From positions 5,011,785 to 5,075,784 of the forward strand of contig NZ_KI421511.1 of NCBI RefSeq assembly GCF_000473265.1: a DNA stretch of 64,000 nt. Reading direction: 5' to 3'. This stretch comes from Amycolatopsis thermoflava N1165. GTDB lineage: Bacteria; Actinomycetota; Actinomycetes; Mycobacteriales; Pseudonocardiaceae. Positions 8,057 through 16,669 of this stretch are shown piece after piece. A model generated the notes under the pieces. The model made no database searches. It was given only the letters and a program-made list of their open reading frames with translations, and was not told where the DNA came from. The first letter of the stretch is position 1. The number at the start of each line of letters is the position of its first letter. A program made the position numbers and the translations under genes.

Positions 8057-8583
8057 AGCGCGCTCCTCGCGCCGGGGCGTTGCGCCGGCTTGGGGTTTCG
8101 AGCTCGGGCCGCTCGCACGCCCGAGCGCGGAATTCGCGCACCACACTGCGGGACTCGCGCGCCGCGATCCGGCGCCCGCCCACCCGTGGGCAGGACTGGC
8201 GCGCCCGAGCGCGGAATTCGCGCCACCGAAGGCAGAACTCCCGGGCGGGAGTGCAGAACTCGCGCCACCGAAAGCAGGACTCGCGATCCGGCCGACCGGG
8301 GCCGCCCGGCGCACCTCCCGCGCCGGGCGACCCCGCGGCACACCCCGCCGGCCGCGCCACGGCAGGCCATCCCGCCGGCAGCCCCGCGGCACACCACCCC
8401 ACCGGCCGCGCCACAGCACACCACCCCACCGGCAGCCCCGCAGCACACCACCCCACCGGCCGCGCCACAGCACACCACCCCACCGGTGGCGCCGCGCCGC
8501 GCCACCGCCGTTCCCGAGCCGCCTGCGCGCCTCGGCCCGTGGCCCGAAGCAACGGCGCTCGTCCCCGGAAGATCGCCGCGCAT
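8044..8583 (-). CDS. Possible repeat-bearing ORF between imuA' and imuB
   Basis: A 179-residue frame whose ATG at 8583 overlaps the imuA' stop by one base (TGATG), the same coupling seen at the two downstream mutasome junctions. It ends 13 bases inside imuB. It encodes about six copies of a nine-residue unit (GGVVCCGAA) and then eight copies of a seven-residue unit (such as VLLSVAR). All three leftward frames are open here because of base composition, so openness alone is not evidence. In favour is that unit lengths are 21, 27, 24 and 42 nt, all multiples of three. It could equally be non-coding repetitive spacer. Confidence 0.3.
   Translation of the reverse strand: MRGDLPGTSAVASGHGPRRAGGSGTAVARRGATGGVVCCGAAGGVVCCGAAGGVVCCGAAGGVVCRGAAGGMACRGAAGGVCRGVARRGRCAGRPRSAGSRVLLSVARVLHSRPGVLPSVARIPRSGAPVLPTGGRAPDRGARVPQCGARIPRSGVRAARARNPKPAQRPGARSALCPL
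8119..8286. repeat. Degenerate 21-bp tandem array, eight units
   Basis: The 168 bp split exactly into eight 21-bp units. The clearest are 8119-8139 and 8203-8223, which are identical, followed by 8140-8160, 8224-8244, 8245-8265 and 8266-8286. 8161-8202 is a diverged double unit. A common core is GCGGAATTCGCGC or its variant GCAGAACTCGCGC. There are no spacers, so this is not CRISPR. Confidence 0.85.
8339..8497. repeat. 27-bp tandem array, six units
   Basis: Units begin CACACCACCCCACCGG at 8390, 8417, 8444 and 8471. 8363-8389 is a diverged 27-bp copy and 8339-8362 a 24-bp copy lacking three bases. Units 8390-8416 and 8444-8470 are identical, giving an alternating A-B pattern with a 54-bp super-period. 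It lies in the imuA'-imuB spacer. Confidence 0.85.
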
Positions 8584-9263
8584 CAGCCCACCTCCCTGGC
8601 CAGTTCGAGCACCGGCTCGGGTGCTGCTGCCGGGGCCCCCGCAGACCCCGGCAGCAGCAGATCCGCCCGCCGGGGCCGCGTCGCCGCGCCCCGGCCGGCA
8701 CCCTGGACACGGACCCGCCGCTCACGCAGGTACCCGTGCCCGCCTTCGAGACCGGCCCAGCGGCCGGCCACGCAGTTCAGCTCCACCTCGGCGCCTGGCC
8801 ACGGCCCGAGGGAGAGCAGCACGGCGCCCCGGTGCCGTGCCCGCGCCGAAAGGCGCCGTGCCTCCTGCGGCGCCGCGCCCCGAGCGGCGACCGCCACCAC
8901 GTCCACCCCGTCCAGCAGCGCGCCGGTGACCGCGGCGAACTCGGCCCCTGGCCGCGGCACCAGCGCGAGCCGGCTCACCTCGACCCCAAGTTCCGCGGCG
9001 GCCACCAGACCGAGGTCCGGCATCCCCACCGCCGCGGCCCACGATCCGGTCGCCGTCGCCTCGGCCAGCAGCGCCAGGAGCAACGACGTCGATCCGCGCA
9101 CCGCGATCGTGCTCCCGCGCCGCAGGCCCGCCGACGGCAGCAGGCGGCGCAACTCCGGCAGCACCGGCAGGACGCGCCCGGTCAGCTGGGCGTGCTCCGC
9201 CGCGGCGGCCACCCCGCTCGCCGTGCTCACCCCGGGCAGAGCTGCCAGTGTCGCGACCGACAT
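8583..9263 (-). CDS. imuA': Mutasome accessory protein ImuA'
   Basis: A protein of 226 residues distantly related to RecA/SulA-like ATPases: LRRGSTIAVRGSTSLLLALL sits where a P-loop would be but lacks the classical GxxxxGKT, as is usual for ImuA'. In mycobacteria ImuA' binds ImuB and is needed for SOS mutagenesis with DnaE2. The ATG at 9263 has GGGAGG about six bases upstream. It is first in the leftward mutasome operon, with two LexA boxes 65-111 bp upstream. The C-terminal 50 residues are rich in Arg, Ala and Pro. Confidence 0.82.
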   Translation of the reverse strand: MSVATLAALPGVSTASGVAAAAEHAQLTGRVLPVLPELRRLLPSAGLRRGSTIAVRGSTSLLLALLAEATATGSWAAAVGMPDLGLVAAAELGVEVSRLALVPRPGAEFAAVTGALLDGVDVVAVAARGAAPQEARRLSARARHRGAVLLSLGPWPGAEVELNCVAGRWAGLEGGHGYLRERRVRVQGAGRGAATRPRRADLLLPGSAGAPAAAPEPVLELAREVG

Positions 9264-9327
9264 GCCACCTCCCCACGACGCGCCTGCGAGAACCTGCGGA
9301 CGTCACCGTGGGGAAGCCGGCGACTGT

Positions 9328-9343
9328 TCGAACTGCTGTTCGA
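9328..9343 (-). promoter_or_regulatory. LexA (SOS) box 1 of imuA'
   Basis: TCGAAC at 9328-9333 and GTTCGA at 9338-9343 with four bases between are a perfect actinobacterial SOS box. It lies 65 bp upstream of the imuA' start and should repress the whole imuA'-imuB-dnaE2 operon until DNA damage. Confidence 0.9.
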
Positions 9344-9358
9344 TGCGCCTAGTTTGCC

Positions 9359-9374
9359 TCGAACACCTGTGCGA
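9359..9374 (-). promoter_or_regulatory. LexA (SOS) box 2 of imuA', one mismatch
   Basis: TCGAAC at 9359-9364, four bases, then GTGCGA at 9369-9374: one mismatch from a perfect SOS box. Its centre is 31 bp (about three helical turns) from that of box 1, and it ends two bases short of the map stop codon. Confidence 0.6.
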
Positions 9375-9376
9375 TG

Positions 9377-10165
9377 TCAAGCCGAGGCGCGGCCCTCCTC
9401 GTCACGCCGGGTGAGCACCAGCGGGCCGTCCTCGGTGATGGCGACCGTGTGCTCGGAGTGCGCCGTGCGGGAGCCGTCGGCCGACCGGATCGTCCAGCCG
9501 TCGGGGTCGTGGACGATGCGGTCGGTGGTGCGCGCGAACCACGGTTCGAGCGCGAGGGTCAGCCCGGGCCGGAGCTTCAGACCGCGGCCCGCCCGGCCCT
9601 TGTTGGGGACATGGAGGTCCTCGTGCATGGTGCGGCCGATGGCGTGACCACCGAACTCGGTGTTCACCGGGTAGCCGTACGCCTCGGCCACGGACCCGAT
9701 CGCCGCCGAGATGTCGCCGAGGCGGTTGCCGGGGCGGGCCGCCTCGATCGCGGCCTCCAGCGCCTCCTCGGTGGCGCGGATGATCCGCAGGTCCTCCTCG
9801 GCCGCGGTCCCGACGACGACCGTGCGCGCCGAGTCCGCCGCCCAGCCGTCGATGGTCACCGCGAGGTCCGCAGTGAGCACGTCGCCGTCACGCAGCGTGT
9901 AGTCGTGCGGCAGGCCGTGCAGGACGGCGTCGTTGACCGACAGGCAGATGACGTTGCGGAACGGGCCCTCGCCGAAGGACGGGGCGTAGTCCCAGTAGCA
10001 GGACTCGGCCCCGCGCCGCTTGATCATGCCGCGGACGTGGTGCTCCAGGTCCAGGAGGTTGACGCCCACGTCGGCGAGCCTGCCGACCTCGGTGAGCACC
10101 TCGGCCACGAAACGCCCGGTCACGTGCATGCGCTCGATCTCCGCAGGCGTCTTCAGTTCGATCAC
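9377..10165 (-). CDS. map: Methionine aminopeptidase, type I
   Basis: A protein of 262 residues with the pita-bread fold motifs of type I methionine aminopeptidases: metal ligands in LTADLAVTIDGWAADSART, the GHAIGRTMHE block, and the catalytic-domain glutamates in LALEPWF. It removes the initiator methionine from new proteins. The GTG at 10165 (VIELKTPAEIERM) has AAGAGG five bases upstream; the frame extends 23 codons further but without a ribosome site. Many actinobacteria carry two or more map genes. It is divergent from the PhzF-family gene. Confidence 0.93.
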   Translation of the reverse strand: MIELKTPAEIERMHVTGRFVAEVLTEVGRLADVGVNLLDLEHHVRGMIKRRGAESCYWDYAPSFGEGPFRNVICLSVNDAVLHGLPHDYTLRDGDVLTADLAVTIDGWAADSARTVVVGTAAEEDLRIIRATEEALEAAIEAARPGNRLGDISAAIGSVAEAYGYPVNTEFGGHAIGRTMHEDLHVPNKGRAGRGLKLRPGLTLALEPWFARTTDRIVHDPDGWTIRSADGSRTAHSEHTVAITEDGPLVLTRRDEEGRASA

Positions 10166-10185
10166 GGGTACCTCTTGTTCAGGGA

Positions 10186-10216
10186 ACGGTATTGTTTGGA
10201 CGGTATGATAATACCG
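10186..10216. promoter_or_regulatory. Operator-like dyad between map and PhzF gene
   Basis: CGGTAT at 10201-10206 and ATACCG at 10211-10216 form a perfect inverted repeat. A further ACGGTAT lies at 10186-10192, 14 bp from the second ACGGTAT at 10200-10206. TATGAT at 10204-10209 fits a rightward -10 element. This AT-rich patch in the 86-bp divergent region probably holds both promoters and a repressor site; the regulator is unknown. Confidence 0.45.
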
Positions 10217-10251
10217 ACCATCGCGCCCCTCCATCCGGCAGAATCGACCTC

Positions 10252-11082
10252 ATGACCGAGGTCCTCCGCTACACCGCGTTCAGCAGCGACCCCACCGGCG
10301 GCAACCCGGCCGGTGTCGTCCTCGACGCCACCGGGCTCACCGACAACGACATGCAGAAGATCGCCGCGGACGTCGGCTACTCGGAGACCGCCTTCGCCAT
10401 CCCGGACGGCCCCCGCCACTACCGCGTGCGCTACTTCAGCCCGCTGGCCGAGGTCGCCTTCTGCGGGCACGCCACCATCGCCACCGCGGTCGCGCTCGCC
10501 GAACGGACGGGCACCGGCGACCTGCTCTTCGACACCCCGGCCGGCCCGATCACGCTCCGGACCAGCGGCGGAGACGCGATCACCGCCGGCTTCACCAGCG
10601 TCCCCGCACGCTCCCGGCCCGCCACCGAGGACGAACTGAGCCAGACTCTGGACGCGCTCCGCTGGTCCCGCGACGACCTCGCCCCGGCCTGGCCGCCGCA
10701 CGTCGCCTTCGCGGGCAACGACCACCTCGTGCTCGCCGCCGCCACGCGGGACCGCCTGGCCCGCCTCGACTACGACTTCGACCGCCTCGCGGGCGTGATG
10801 CGCGAGCACGGCTGGACCACCGTGCACCTGTTCCACGCGCAAGACGAGAACGTCGTGCACGCCCGCGACCCGTTCCCGGTCGGCGGCGTCGTCGAGGACC
10901 CCGCGACGGGCGCGGCAGCCGCAGCCTTCGGCGGCTACCTGAAAGCCCTCGGCAAGGTCACCGAACCCCGGCGCCTCACGATCGTGCAGGGCGAGGACAT
11001 GGGGCGGCGCAGCGAACTGCTCGTCGACGTCCACCCCGGCGACGAGCGGGTGACGATCACCGGGACCGCCACCCGGCTCTAA
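10252..11082 (+). CDS. PhzF-family isomerase-like protein
   Basis: A protein of 276 residues with the diaminopimelate-epimerase-like two-lobed fold of PhzF. Visible motifs are FSSDPTGGNPAGVV at residues 8-21, YSETAF with the catalytic-type glutamate, FCGHATIATA, and EDPATGAAAAAFGGYL near the C-terminus. Family members isomerise small amine or enol substrates; most, like this one, are not part of phenazine clusters and have unknown substrates. The ATG at 10252 begins MTEVLRYTAF, which matches the family N-terminus; the Shine-Dalgarno sequence is weak. Confidence 0.88.
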   Translation: MTEVLRYTAFSSDPTGGNPAGVVLDATGLTDNDMQKIAADVGYSETAFAIPDGPRHYRVRYFSPLAEVAFCGHATIATAVALAERTGTGDLLFDTPAGPITLRTSGGDAITAGFTSVPARSRPATEDELSQTLDALRWSRDDLAPAWPPHVAFAGNDHLVLAAATRDRLARLDYDFDRLAGVMREHGWTTVHLFHAQDENVVHARDPFPVGGVVEDPATGAAAAAFGGYLKALGKVTEPRRLTIVQGEDMGRRSELLVDVHPGDERVTITGTATRL

Positions 11083-11086
11083 GCCG

Positions 11087-12646
11087 TCAGTGGGCGAAGT
11101 GGCGCGTGCCCGTCAGGTACAGCGTCACGCCGGCCTCCTCGGCCGCCGCGATCACCTCGGCGTCCCGCACCGAGCCACCGGGCTGGACGACGGCCTTCAC
11201 GCCGGCGTCGATCAGCACCTGCAGCCCGTCCGGGAACGGGAAGAACGCGTCGGACGCGGCCACCGCGCCCTTGACCCGGTCACCGGCGCGCTGCACGGCC
11301 AGCCGGGACGAGTCGACGCGGTTGACCTGCCCCATGCCGACGCCGACCGTCGCACCGCCGCTGGCCAGCAGGATCGCGTTCGACTTCACCGCGCGGATCG
11401 CCCGCCACGCGAACACCAGGTCCGCGAGCGTGTCGGCGTCGGCGGCCTCGCCGGTGGCCAGCGTCCAGTTCGCCGGCGAGTCGCCGGGCGCGTCGATCCG
11501 GTCGACGGTCTGCACGAGCACGCCGCCGGAGATCGGCCGGAACTCGATCGGGTCCGCGTCGGTGAGCGCGGGCAGCTTCAGCAGACGCACGTTCTTCTTG
11601 CGCTTGAGCACGTCCAGCGCCTCGTCCTCGAAGTCCGGCGCGAGCACGACCTCGGTGAACACCTCGGCGATCTGCTCGGCGGCCGCACGGGTGATCGGCC
11701 GGTTCGCCGCGATCACGCCGCCGTAGGCCGACACCGGGTCGCACGCGTGGGCCTTGCGGTGCGCCTCGGCGATGTCCAGGCCGACCGCGATGCCGCACGG
11801 GTTGGCGTGCTTGATGATCGCGACCGCGGGGCCCTCGAAGTCGTAGGCGGCCCGGCGCGCGGCGTCGGTGTCGACGTAGTTGTTGTAGGACATGGCCTTG
11901 CCGTGCAGCTGCTCGGCGTGCGCCAGCCCGCCGCGCCAGTGCCGGTAGACCGCGGCGCGCTGGTGCGGGTTCTCGCCGTAGCGCAGCACTTCGCCGCGCT
12001 CCCAGGTGGCGCCGGTGAAGTCGGGGAAGCCGGAGTCGTCGGCCGGGGCGTAGGCGTTGGCGAACCACGACGCGACCGCGATGTCGTAGCTGGCGGTGTG
12101 CGCGTACGCCTGGGCTGCCAGGCGCTTGCGGTCGGCCAGCGCGAAGCCGCCGGCGCGGACCTGCTCCAGCACCCAGTCGTAGCGGGCCGGGTCGACCACG
12201 ACGGCGACGTTGTTGTGGTTCTTCGCCGCGGCGCGGACCATCGCCGGACCGCCGATGTCGATGTTCTCCACGCAGTCCTCGGGGCTCGCGCCGGAGGCGA
12301 CGGTCTCCCGGAACGGGTAGAGGTTGACGACCAGCAGGTCGAACGGCGCGATGTCCAGCTCACGCAGCTGCTCGACGTGCTCGGGCCGGTCGCGGTCGGC
12401 CAGCAGGCCCGCGTGCACCCGCGGGTGCAGCGTCTTCACGCGCCCGTCGAACGACTCCGGGAACCCGGTGACCTGCTCGACCGGCGTGACCGGCACCCCG
12501 GCGTCGGCCAGCGCCTTCGCCGTGCCGCCGGTGGAAACGATCTCCACACCCGCCGCGTGCAGCGCGGTGCCCAGCTCCAGCAGGCCCGTCTTGTCCGAAA
12601 CGCCGATCAGCGCGCGCTTCACCGGACGCCGGTCTTCCACCGTCAC
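11087..12646 (-). CDS. purH: Bifunctional AICAR transformylase / IMP cyclohydrolase
   Basis: PurH, 519 residues, catalyses the last two steps of IMP synthesis. The N-terminal IMP cyclohydrolase (about 1-200) shows [25 protein letters not shown] and [12 protein letters not shown]. The C-terminal transformylase shows [24 protein letters not shown] and [10 protein letters not shown]. The GTG at 12646 overlaps the purN stop in a GTGA arrangement, so the two genes are coupled. A much longer upstream reading in this frame is only a shadow of purN and perM. Confidence 0.97.
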   Translation of the reverse strand: MTVEDRRPVKRALIGVSDKTGLLELGTALHAAGVEIVSTGGTAKALADAGVPVTPVEQVTGFPESFDGRVKTLHPRVHAGLLADRDRPEHVEQLRELDIAPFDLLVVNLYPFRETVASGASPEDCVENIDIGGPAMVRAAAKNHNNVAVVVDPARYDWVLEQVRAGGFALADRKRLAAQAYAHTASYDIAVASWFANAYAPADDSGFPDFTGATWERGEVLRYGENPHQRAAVYRHWRGGLAHAEQLHGKAMSYNNYVDTDAARRAAYDFEGPAVAIIKHANPCGIAVGLDIAEAHRKAHACDPVSAYGGVIAANRPITRAAAEQIAEVFTEVVLAPDFEDEALDVLKRKKNVRLLKLPALTDADPIEFRPISGGVLVQTVDRIDAPGDSPANWTLATGEAADADTLADLVFAWRAIRAVKSNAILLASGGATVGVGMGQVNRVDSSRLAVQRAGDRVKGAVAASDAFFPFPDGLQVLIDAGVKAVVQPGGSVRDAEVIAAAEEAGVTLYLTGTRHFAH

Positions 12647-13275
12647 CGCAACCTCACCTTCCGTCCCTCGACCGTGGCACCGGCCCGGCCGAGTCGTTCC
12701 ACCACGTCCACGAGCAGCCGTCGTTCCACGACCTTGATCCGCTCGTGCAGCCTGTCCTCGTCGTCGTCCGGCTCGACCGCCACCGCCTCCTGGGCGATGA
12801 TCGGACCCGTGTCGACCCCGGCGTCCACGAAGTGCACCGTGCAGCCGGTCAGCTTGACGCCCAGCTCCAGCGCGTCGGCCACGGAGTGCATCCCCGGGAA
12901 CGACGGCAGCAGGGCCGGGTGGGTGTTGATCACGCGGTTCGGGAAGCGCGTGAGGAAGTTCGTCCCCAGGATCTTCAGGAAGCCGGCCGACACGACCAGG
13001 TCCGGCTCGTAGGCGGCGACCGCCTCGGTGAGGGCCTTGTCCCAGGCGTCGCGGTCCGGGTGGTCGCTCAGCCGGACGGTGAAGTACGGCACCCCGGCGC
13101 GCTCGGCGCGGGCCAGCGCCTCGACGCCCGTGCGGTCCGTGCCGACGGCGACGATCTTCGCCGGGAAGTCGATGCGCTCGGTCGCGTCCAGGAGCGACTG
13201 CAGCAGCGTGCCCGATCCGGAGGCGAGCACCACCAGCTTGACCGGGACGGGCAGTTCCAACCGGCTGGAGTTCAA
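12643..13275 (-). CDS. purN: Phosphoribosylglycinamide formyltransferase
   Basis: PurN, 210 residues, transfers a formyl group from 10-formyl-THF to GAR in purine synthesis. Visible are the substrate loop [17 protein letters not shown], the catalytic [12 protein letters not shown], and [13 protein letters not shown]. The TTG at 13275 is taken as start because AAGGAG stands six bases upstream; the alternative is an internal GTG ten codons later. It overlaps purH by four bases and follows perM on the same strand. Confidence 0.95.
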   Translation of the reverse strand: MNSSRLELPVPVKLVVLASGSGTLLQSLLDATERIDFPAKIVAVGTDRTGVEALARAERAGVPYFTVRLSDHPDRDAWDKALTEAVAAYEPDLVVSAGFLKILGTNFLTRFPNRVINTHPALLPSFPGMHSVADALELGVKLTGCTVHFVDAGVDTGPIIAQEAVAVEPDDDEDRLHERIKVVERRLLVDVVERLGRAGATVEGRKVRLR

Positions 13276-13311
13276 CGCCTCTCCTTCGCCCGTGCCTATG
13301 TCCCGACCAGA

Positions 13312-14721
13312 CTAACTGGGCTCGTCGGGCTTCCCGTCGGTGGGCGGTTGCTCCTCGCTGTCGTCCGGCTCGTCCTCGGGCTCCTCTTCGGAGTCCAATT
13401 CCGGGTCCTCCTCGGCAGGCTCTCCGGCCTCTTCCTCGGCCTCGGATTCCAGCTCTTCGAGCTCGGCGTCGAGGTTCTCCAATTCGGCCTCGATTTCGGG
13501 CTCCACCTCGGGTTCTTCCGGCTCGGGCGCGGGCTCGGGACGCGCGTGCGGGCCGGCGAACCAGGCGATCAGACCGCCGGGCACCGCGATCCAGCCGAAC
13601 GCGGCGACGGACACCAGCCCGACCGGGATGCTCACCGGGTCGAACGCGCCGCCGCCGAGCCTGCCGCCGGCGAGAGTGCCGAGCAACACACATCCGAACC
13701 CGACGAGCGCGCCCGCGATGCCGACGATCCGCAGCCGGGCGAACGGGTTCTCGTCGGCTCGGCGCAGCGACCAGCCGAGCAGCGCGCCGACCCCGGCCGG
13801 CAGCAGCATGAGGACCGGCCACCAGGGCGCCGCGTGCTCGGGAACGCCGGCCAGCACCGGCAGGCCGGGCACCGGACCCCCGGTGAACGAGAACGCGCCT
13901 GCCGAGAACGACCCGATCGAGAAGCCGGGACCGGTGACGAAGGCCAGGCCGCCGACGACCGCGTTGGGCAGGTACCCCAGCGACAGCAACAGCATCCCGG
14001 CGCCGCTGCCGAACCCCGGCGCGTTCGCCGCGAACAGCTGGCGGATCGTGCCCGAGGCGAGGACCAGCGCAACGGTGTGCACGAGCGCGCCGACCGCGAG
14101 CAGCCCGGCCAGGCCCAGCGCGCCGGCACGCAGCCCGCGCACCGCGAGCGGGTCCAGGTAGTCGCGGGCAGCTGCCGCGCCACCGGACTGCGACGCCGCG
14201 CCGGCCGCGGCGGCGACACCCGCGAGAACCGCGGGCACGGCGAACGCGGACAGCGGCTCGACGCGTACCCCGGCGCTGTCGTCGAACAACGCGATCCCCA
14301 GCCCGGCGAGGGCGTGCCCACTGGTCACCGCGGCGATCAACGGCACGGTGGCGCCGGGCTCGGCATAGCCGAGACGCCGCGTCGCAGTCGCCGCCGATCG
14401 GGCGACCAGCGCCAGCGCGCCGATCGTCGCCAGCAACGGCAGCACGCCGAGCGGGCGCCCGGCGATCTCCACGGGCACCTGGTAGGCGGCGAGCCAGCCC
14501 GGCCCGGCCGCACGCAGCACCCCGCCGATCGCGAACTCCCCCGCCGGGGCCATGGCCGTGACCAGCCCGAACAGGGCCGCGACCACGACGTACCCGGCGA
14601 CGATGGGACCGAGGACCGCCGCGGCGAACACCCTCGCCCGGACGACCGGTGAGCGCTCGCCCCGGTGTCCCGGGTCCGTCACCCCTTTCCCGGATCGGCG
14701 GTACGAGGTGAGCACCTGCAT
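13312..14721 (-). CDS. PerM-like polytopic membrane protein (DUF6350)
   Basis: A protein of 469 residues with about nine hydrophobic segments, followed by an extremely acidic tail of about 90 residues made almost only of Glu, Asp, Pro and Ser. Position next to purN and the DUF5336 gene matches M. tuberculosis PerM (Rv0955), a membrane protein that supports cell division and persistence. I chose the ATG at 14721 ([13 protein letters not shown]); the frame extends 30 codons further upstream, and the start is uncertain. The acidic tail is probably cytosolic and may recruit partners; that is inference. Confidence 0.78.
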   Translation of the reverse strand: MQVLTSYRRSGKGVTDPGHRGERSPVVRARVFAAAVLGPIVAGYVVVAALFGLVTAMAPAGEFAIGGVLRAAGPGWLAAYQVPVEIAGRPLGVLPLLATIGALALVARSAATATRRLGYAEPGATVPLIAAVTSGHALAGLGIALFDDSAGVRVEPLSAFAVPAVLAGVAAAAGAASQSGGAAAARDYLDPLAVRGLRAGALGLAGLLAVGALVHTVALVLASGTIRQLFAANAPGFGSGAGMLLLSLGYLPNAVVGGLAFVTGPGFSIGSFSAGAFSFTGGPVPGLPVLAGVPEHAAPWWPVLMLLPAGVGALLGWSLRRADENPFARLRIVGIAGALVGFGCVLLGTLAGGRLGGGAFDPVSIPVGLVSVAAFGWIAVPGGLIAWFAGPHARPEPAPEPEEPEVEPEIEAELENLDAELEELESEAEEEAGEPAEEDPELDSEEEPEDEPDDSEEQPPTDGKPDEPS

Positions 14722-14824
14722 GCTTCGCACCCTCGCACCAACACTGCTCCGCCCGGGTGAGCCACGCCGTTCCTCCCTCATGCGGGTTAAGCCACACGAC
14801 GGCGGTGTCACACGCGAACTGAAA

Positions 14825-14855
14825 AGCGCCCCTTCCCGGACCGGGAAGGGGCGCT
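14825..14855 (-). terminator. Intrinsic terminator of the DUF5336 gene
   Basis: AGCGCCCCTTCCCGG and its complement CCGGGAAGGGGCGCT form a near-perfect hairpin centred on 14840. On the leftward strand it is followed by TTTTC. It starts 13 bp after the DUF5336 stop and insulates that gene from perM. Confidence 0.85.
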
Positions 14856-14868
14856 CCTGCGCGGAAGA

Positions 14869-15561
14869 TCAACCCTGGGGGCTGCCACCGGGCGGGGTGC
14901 CGGGGTGCTGGCCCTGCTGGCCCTCGGGCTTGGCCGCCGGGTTGTAGAACTGGCCCTGCTGCGGGGCGTACACCGTGGACTGCTGCTGCGGCGGCGTCAC
15001 CGGCGGGCCGTACTGGGTGCCCGACGGGCCGCCCTTCTGCTCACCGGGGCCCTGGCCGAACTGGCCCGGCTGACCGTAGGGCTGGCCGTACTGCGGCTGC
15101 TGCGGCTGCGGCATCTTCAGCACACCCGCGTCGAACAGCAGCGCCGCGACCGCGACCAGCATCTGCAGGATGCCGAGGATCAGGATCACCGTGTAGATGC
15201 CCGGGGTCTCGGCCTGCTCCGGGATGTGCACGACCACCAGGATCGCGGTGAGCGCGCCGAGCACGCTGAACAGCACCGCGAACGGGAGCGTCCGCGGGCC
15301 CCTCGGCAGCACCGCCAGGCCGGCCAGCAGGCCGCCCACGAGCAGGAACAGGACCGGCTGGTCGGCGCCCTGCGCCTCCTCGGAGAAGCCGATGAAGTAG
15401 TTCACCAGGCCCAGCAGGGCGATGAACAGCGTCAGGATCATGCTCAGGTTCGCCGGCGACAGGCTCGGGCCCTGCTGCGCCGGGGGCTGCTGCTGGGGGA
15501 ACCCCGCCGGTCCCCGGGGGCTGGCCACCGCCGCCCTGCTGCGGGTATCCCGGTCCACCAC
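14869..15561 (-). CDS. DUF5336 membrane protein (Rv0954-like)
   Basis: A protein of 230 residues with four membrane segments (about residues 39-150; [18 protein letters not shown] is the first) and a Gln/Gly/Pro-rich C-terminal tail, like the 34-kDa antigen Rv0954 that lies between sucD and perM in mycobacteria. The GTG at 15561 is the best start in this frame, but its first 17 residues look unnatural. The family-like N-terminus [15 protein letters not shown] is encoded in another frame from an ATG at 15574 with AGGAG upstream. This implies a one-base indel near 15506-15525. Confidence 0.72.
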   Translation of the reverse strand: MVDRDTRSRAAVASPRGPAGFPQQQPPAQQGPSLSPANLSMILTLFIALLGLVNYFIGFSEEAQGADQPVLFLLVGGLLAGLAVLPRGPRTLPFAVLFSVLGALTAILVVVHIPEQAETPGIYTVILILGILQMLVAVAALLFDAGVLKMPQPQQPQYGQPYGQPGQFGQGPGEQKGGPSGTQYGPPVTPPQQQSTVYAPQQGQFYNPAAKPEGQQGQHPGTPPGGSPQG

Positions 15562-15773
15562 TGGGGAACGTCATCGCGCTTGCTCTCCTGTCTTCGCCCG
15601 AACCGGGGTGCCGATATGTCCGGGAACGATGCAACACGTCCCGGGGTTCCCGGTCACCCCATCCGGCTATCCGACGTGCCGGGGCGGCAAACGGTTGCGT
15701 CGAATTTCGGGGGCCGGGAAGCACGCAGGCCGGGCACCGCGAACGGTGCCCGGCCGGCGTGTGGACCGCTAGG

Positions 15774-16664
15774 TCAGTGCAGGTTCTCGTACAGCTCCCG
15801 GGCCAGCGCGGCGGTCTCGGACGGCGTCTTGCCGACCTTCACGCCCGCGGCCTCGAGGGCCTCCTTCTTCGCCTGCGCGGTGCCGGCCGAGCCGGACACG
15901 ATCGCGCCCGCGTGACCCATCGTCTTGCCCTCGGGGGCGGTGAAGCCCGCGACGTAGCCGACGACCGGCTTGGTCACGTTCTCCTTGATGTAGGCCGCGG
16001 CCCGCTCCTCGGCGTCGCCACCGATCTCACCGATCATGACGATGACCTCGGTCTCCGGGTCGGCCTGGAAGGCCTCCAGAGCGTCGATGTGCGTGGTGCC
16101 GATGACCGGGTCGCCACCGATGCCGACGGCGGTGGAGAAGCCGATGTCACGCAGCTCGTACATCATCTGGTAGGTCAGCGTGCCCGACTTCGACACCAGC
16201 CCGATCTTGCCAGGGCCGGTGATGTTGGCCGGGATGATGCCCGCGTTGGACTTGCCCGGCGAGATGACGCCCGGGCAGTTCGGGCCGATGATGCGGGTCT
16301 TGTTGCCCTTGGCGACCGCGTGGGCCCAGAAGTAGGCCGAGTCGTGCACCGGGATGCCCTCGGTGATCACCACGGCGAGCGGGATCTCGGCGTCGATGGC
16401 CTCGATGACCGCGTCCTTGGCGAACTTCGGCGGCACGAAGATGACCGACACGTCGGCGCCGGTCTCCTTCATGGCCTCCTCGACCGTGCCGAACACGGTG
16501 AGGTCCTTGCCCGCGATGGTGACGGTCTGGCCCGCCTTGCGGGCGTTCACGCCGCCGACGATGTTCGAGCCGGCCTGCAGCATCTTGGTCGCGTGCTTGG
16601 TGCCCTCGGACCCGGTGATGCCCTGAACGATGATCTTGCTGCTGGAATCGAGGAAGATCGACAT
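15774..16664 (-). CDS. sucD: Succinyl-CoA ligase, alpha subunit
   Basis: A protein of 296 residues. The CoA-binding Rossmann domain begins [21 protein letters not shown], and the phosphohistidine loop is [20 protein letters not shown] near residue 245. With SucC it converts succinyl-CoA to succinate with substrate-level phosphorylation in the TCA cycle. The ATG at 16664 follows the sucC stop by 5 bp, so the two are one operon. A longer reading in the same frame overlaps sucC and was discarded. Confidence 0.97.
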   Translation of the reverse strand: MSIFLDSSSKIIVQGITGSEGTKHATKMLQAGSNIVGGVNARKAGQTVTIAGKDLTVFGTVEEAMKETGADVSVIFVPPKFAKDAVIEAIDAEIPLAVVITEGIPVHDSAYFWAHAVAKGNKTRIIGPNCPGVISPGKSNAGIIPANITGPGKIGLVSKSGTLTYQMMYELRDIGFSTAVGIGGDPVIGTTHIDALEAFQADPETEVIVMIGEIGGDAEERAAAYIKENVTKPVVGYVAGFTAPEGKTMGHAGAIVSGSAGTAQAKKEALEAAGVKVGKTPSETAALARELYENLH

Positions 16665-16669
16665 GTCTC

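Noticed and set aside
8119-8497. CRISPR array
   Set aside because: The units are directly adjacent without unique spacers, degenerate, and 21/27 bp long; no cas genes nearby.
6323-8929. 868-codon rightward frame across imuB and the repeat arrays
   Set aside because: Arg/Pro/His-rich shadow of imuB and repetitive DNA; no ribosome site or domain.
12647-14872. Upstream extension of the purH frame to 1261 codons
   Set aside because: The extra 742 codons are an out-of-frame reading of purN and perM; the GTG overlapping the purN stop gives the normal PurH length.
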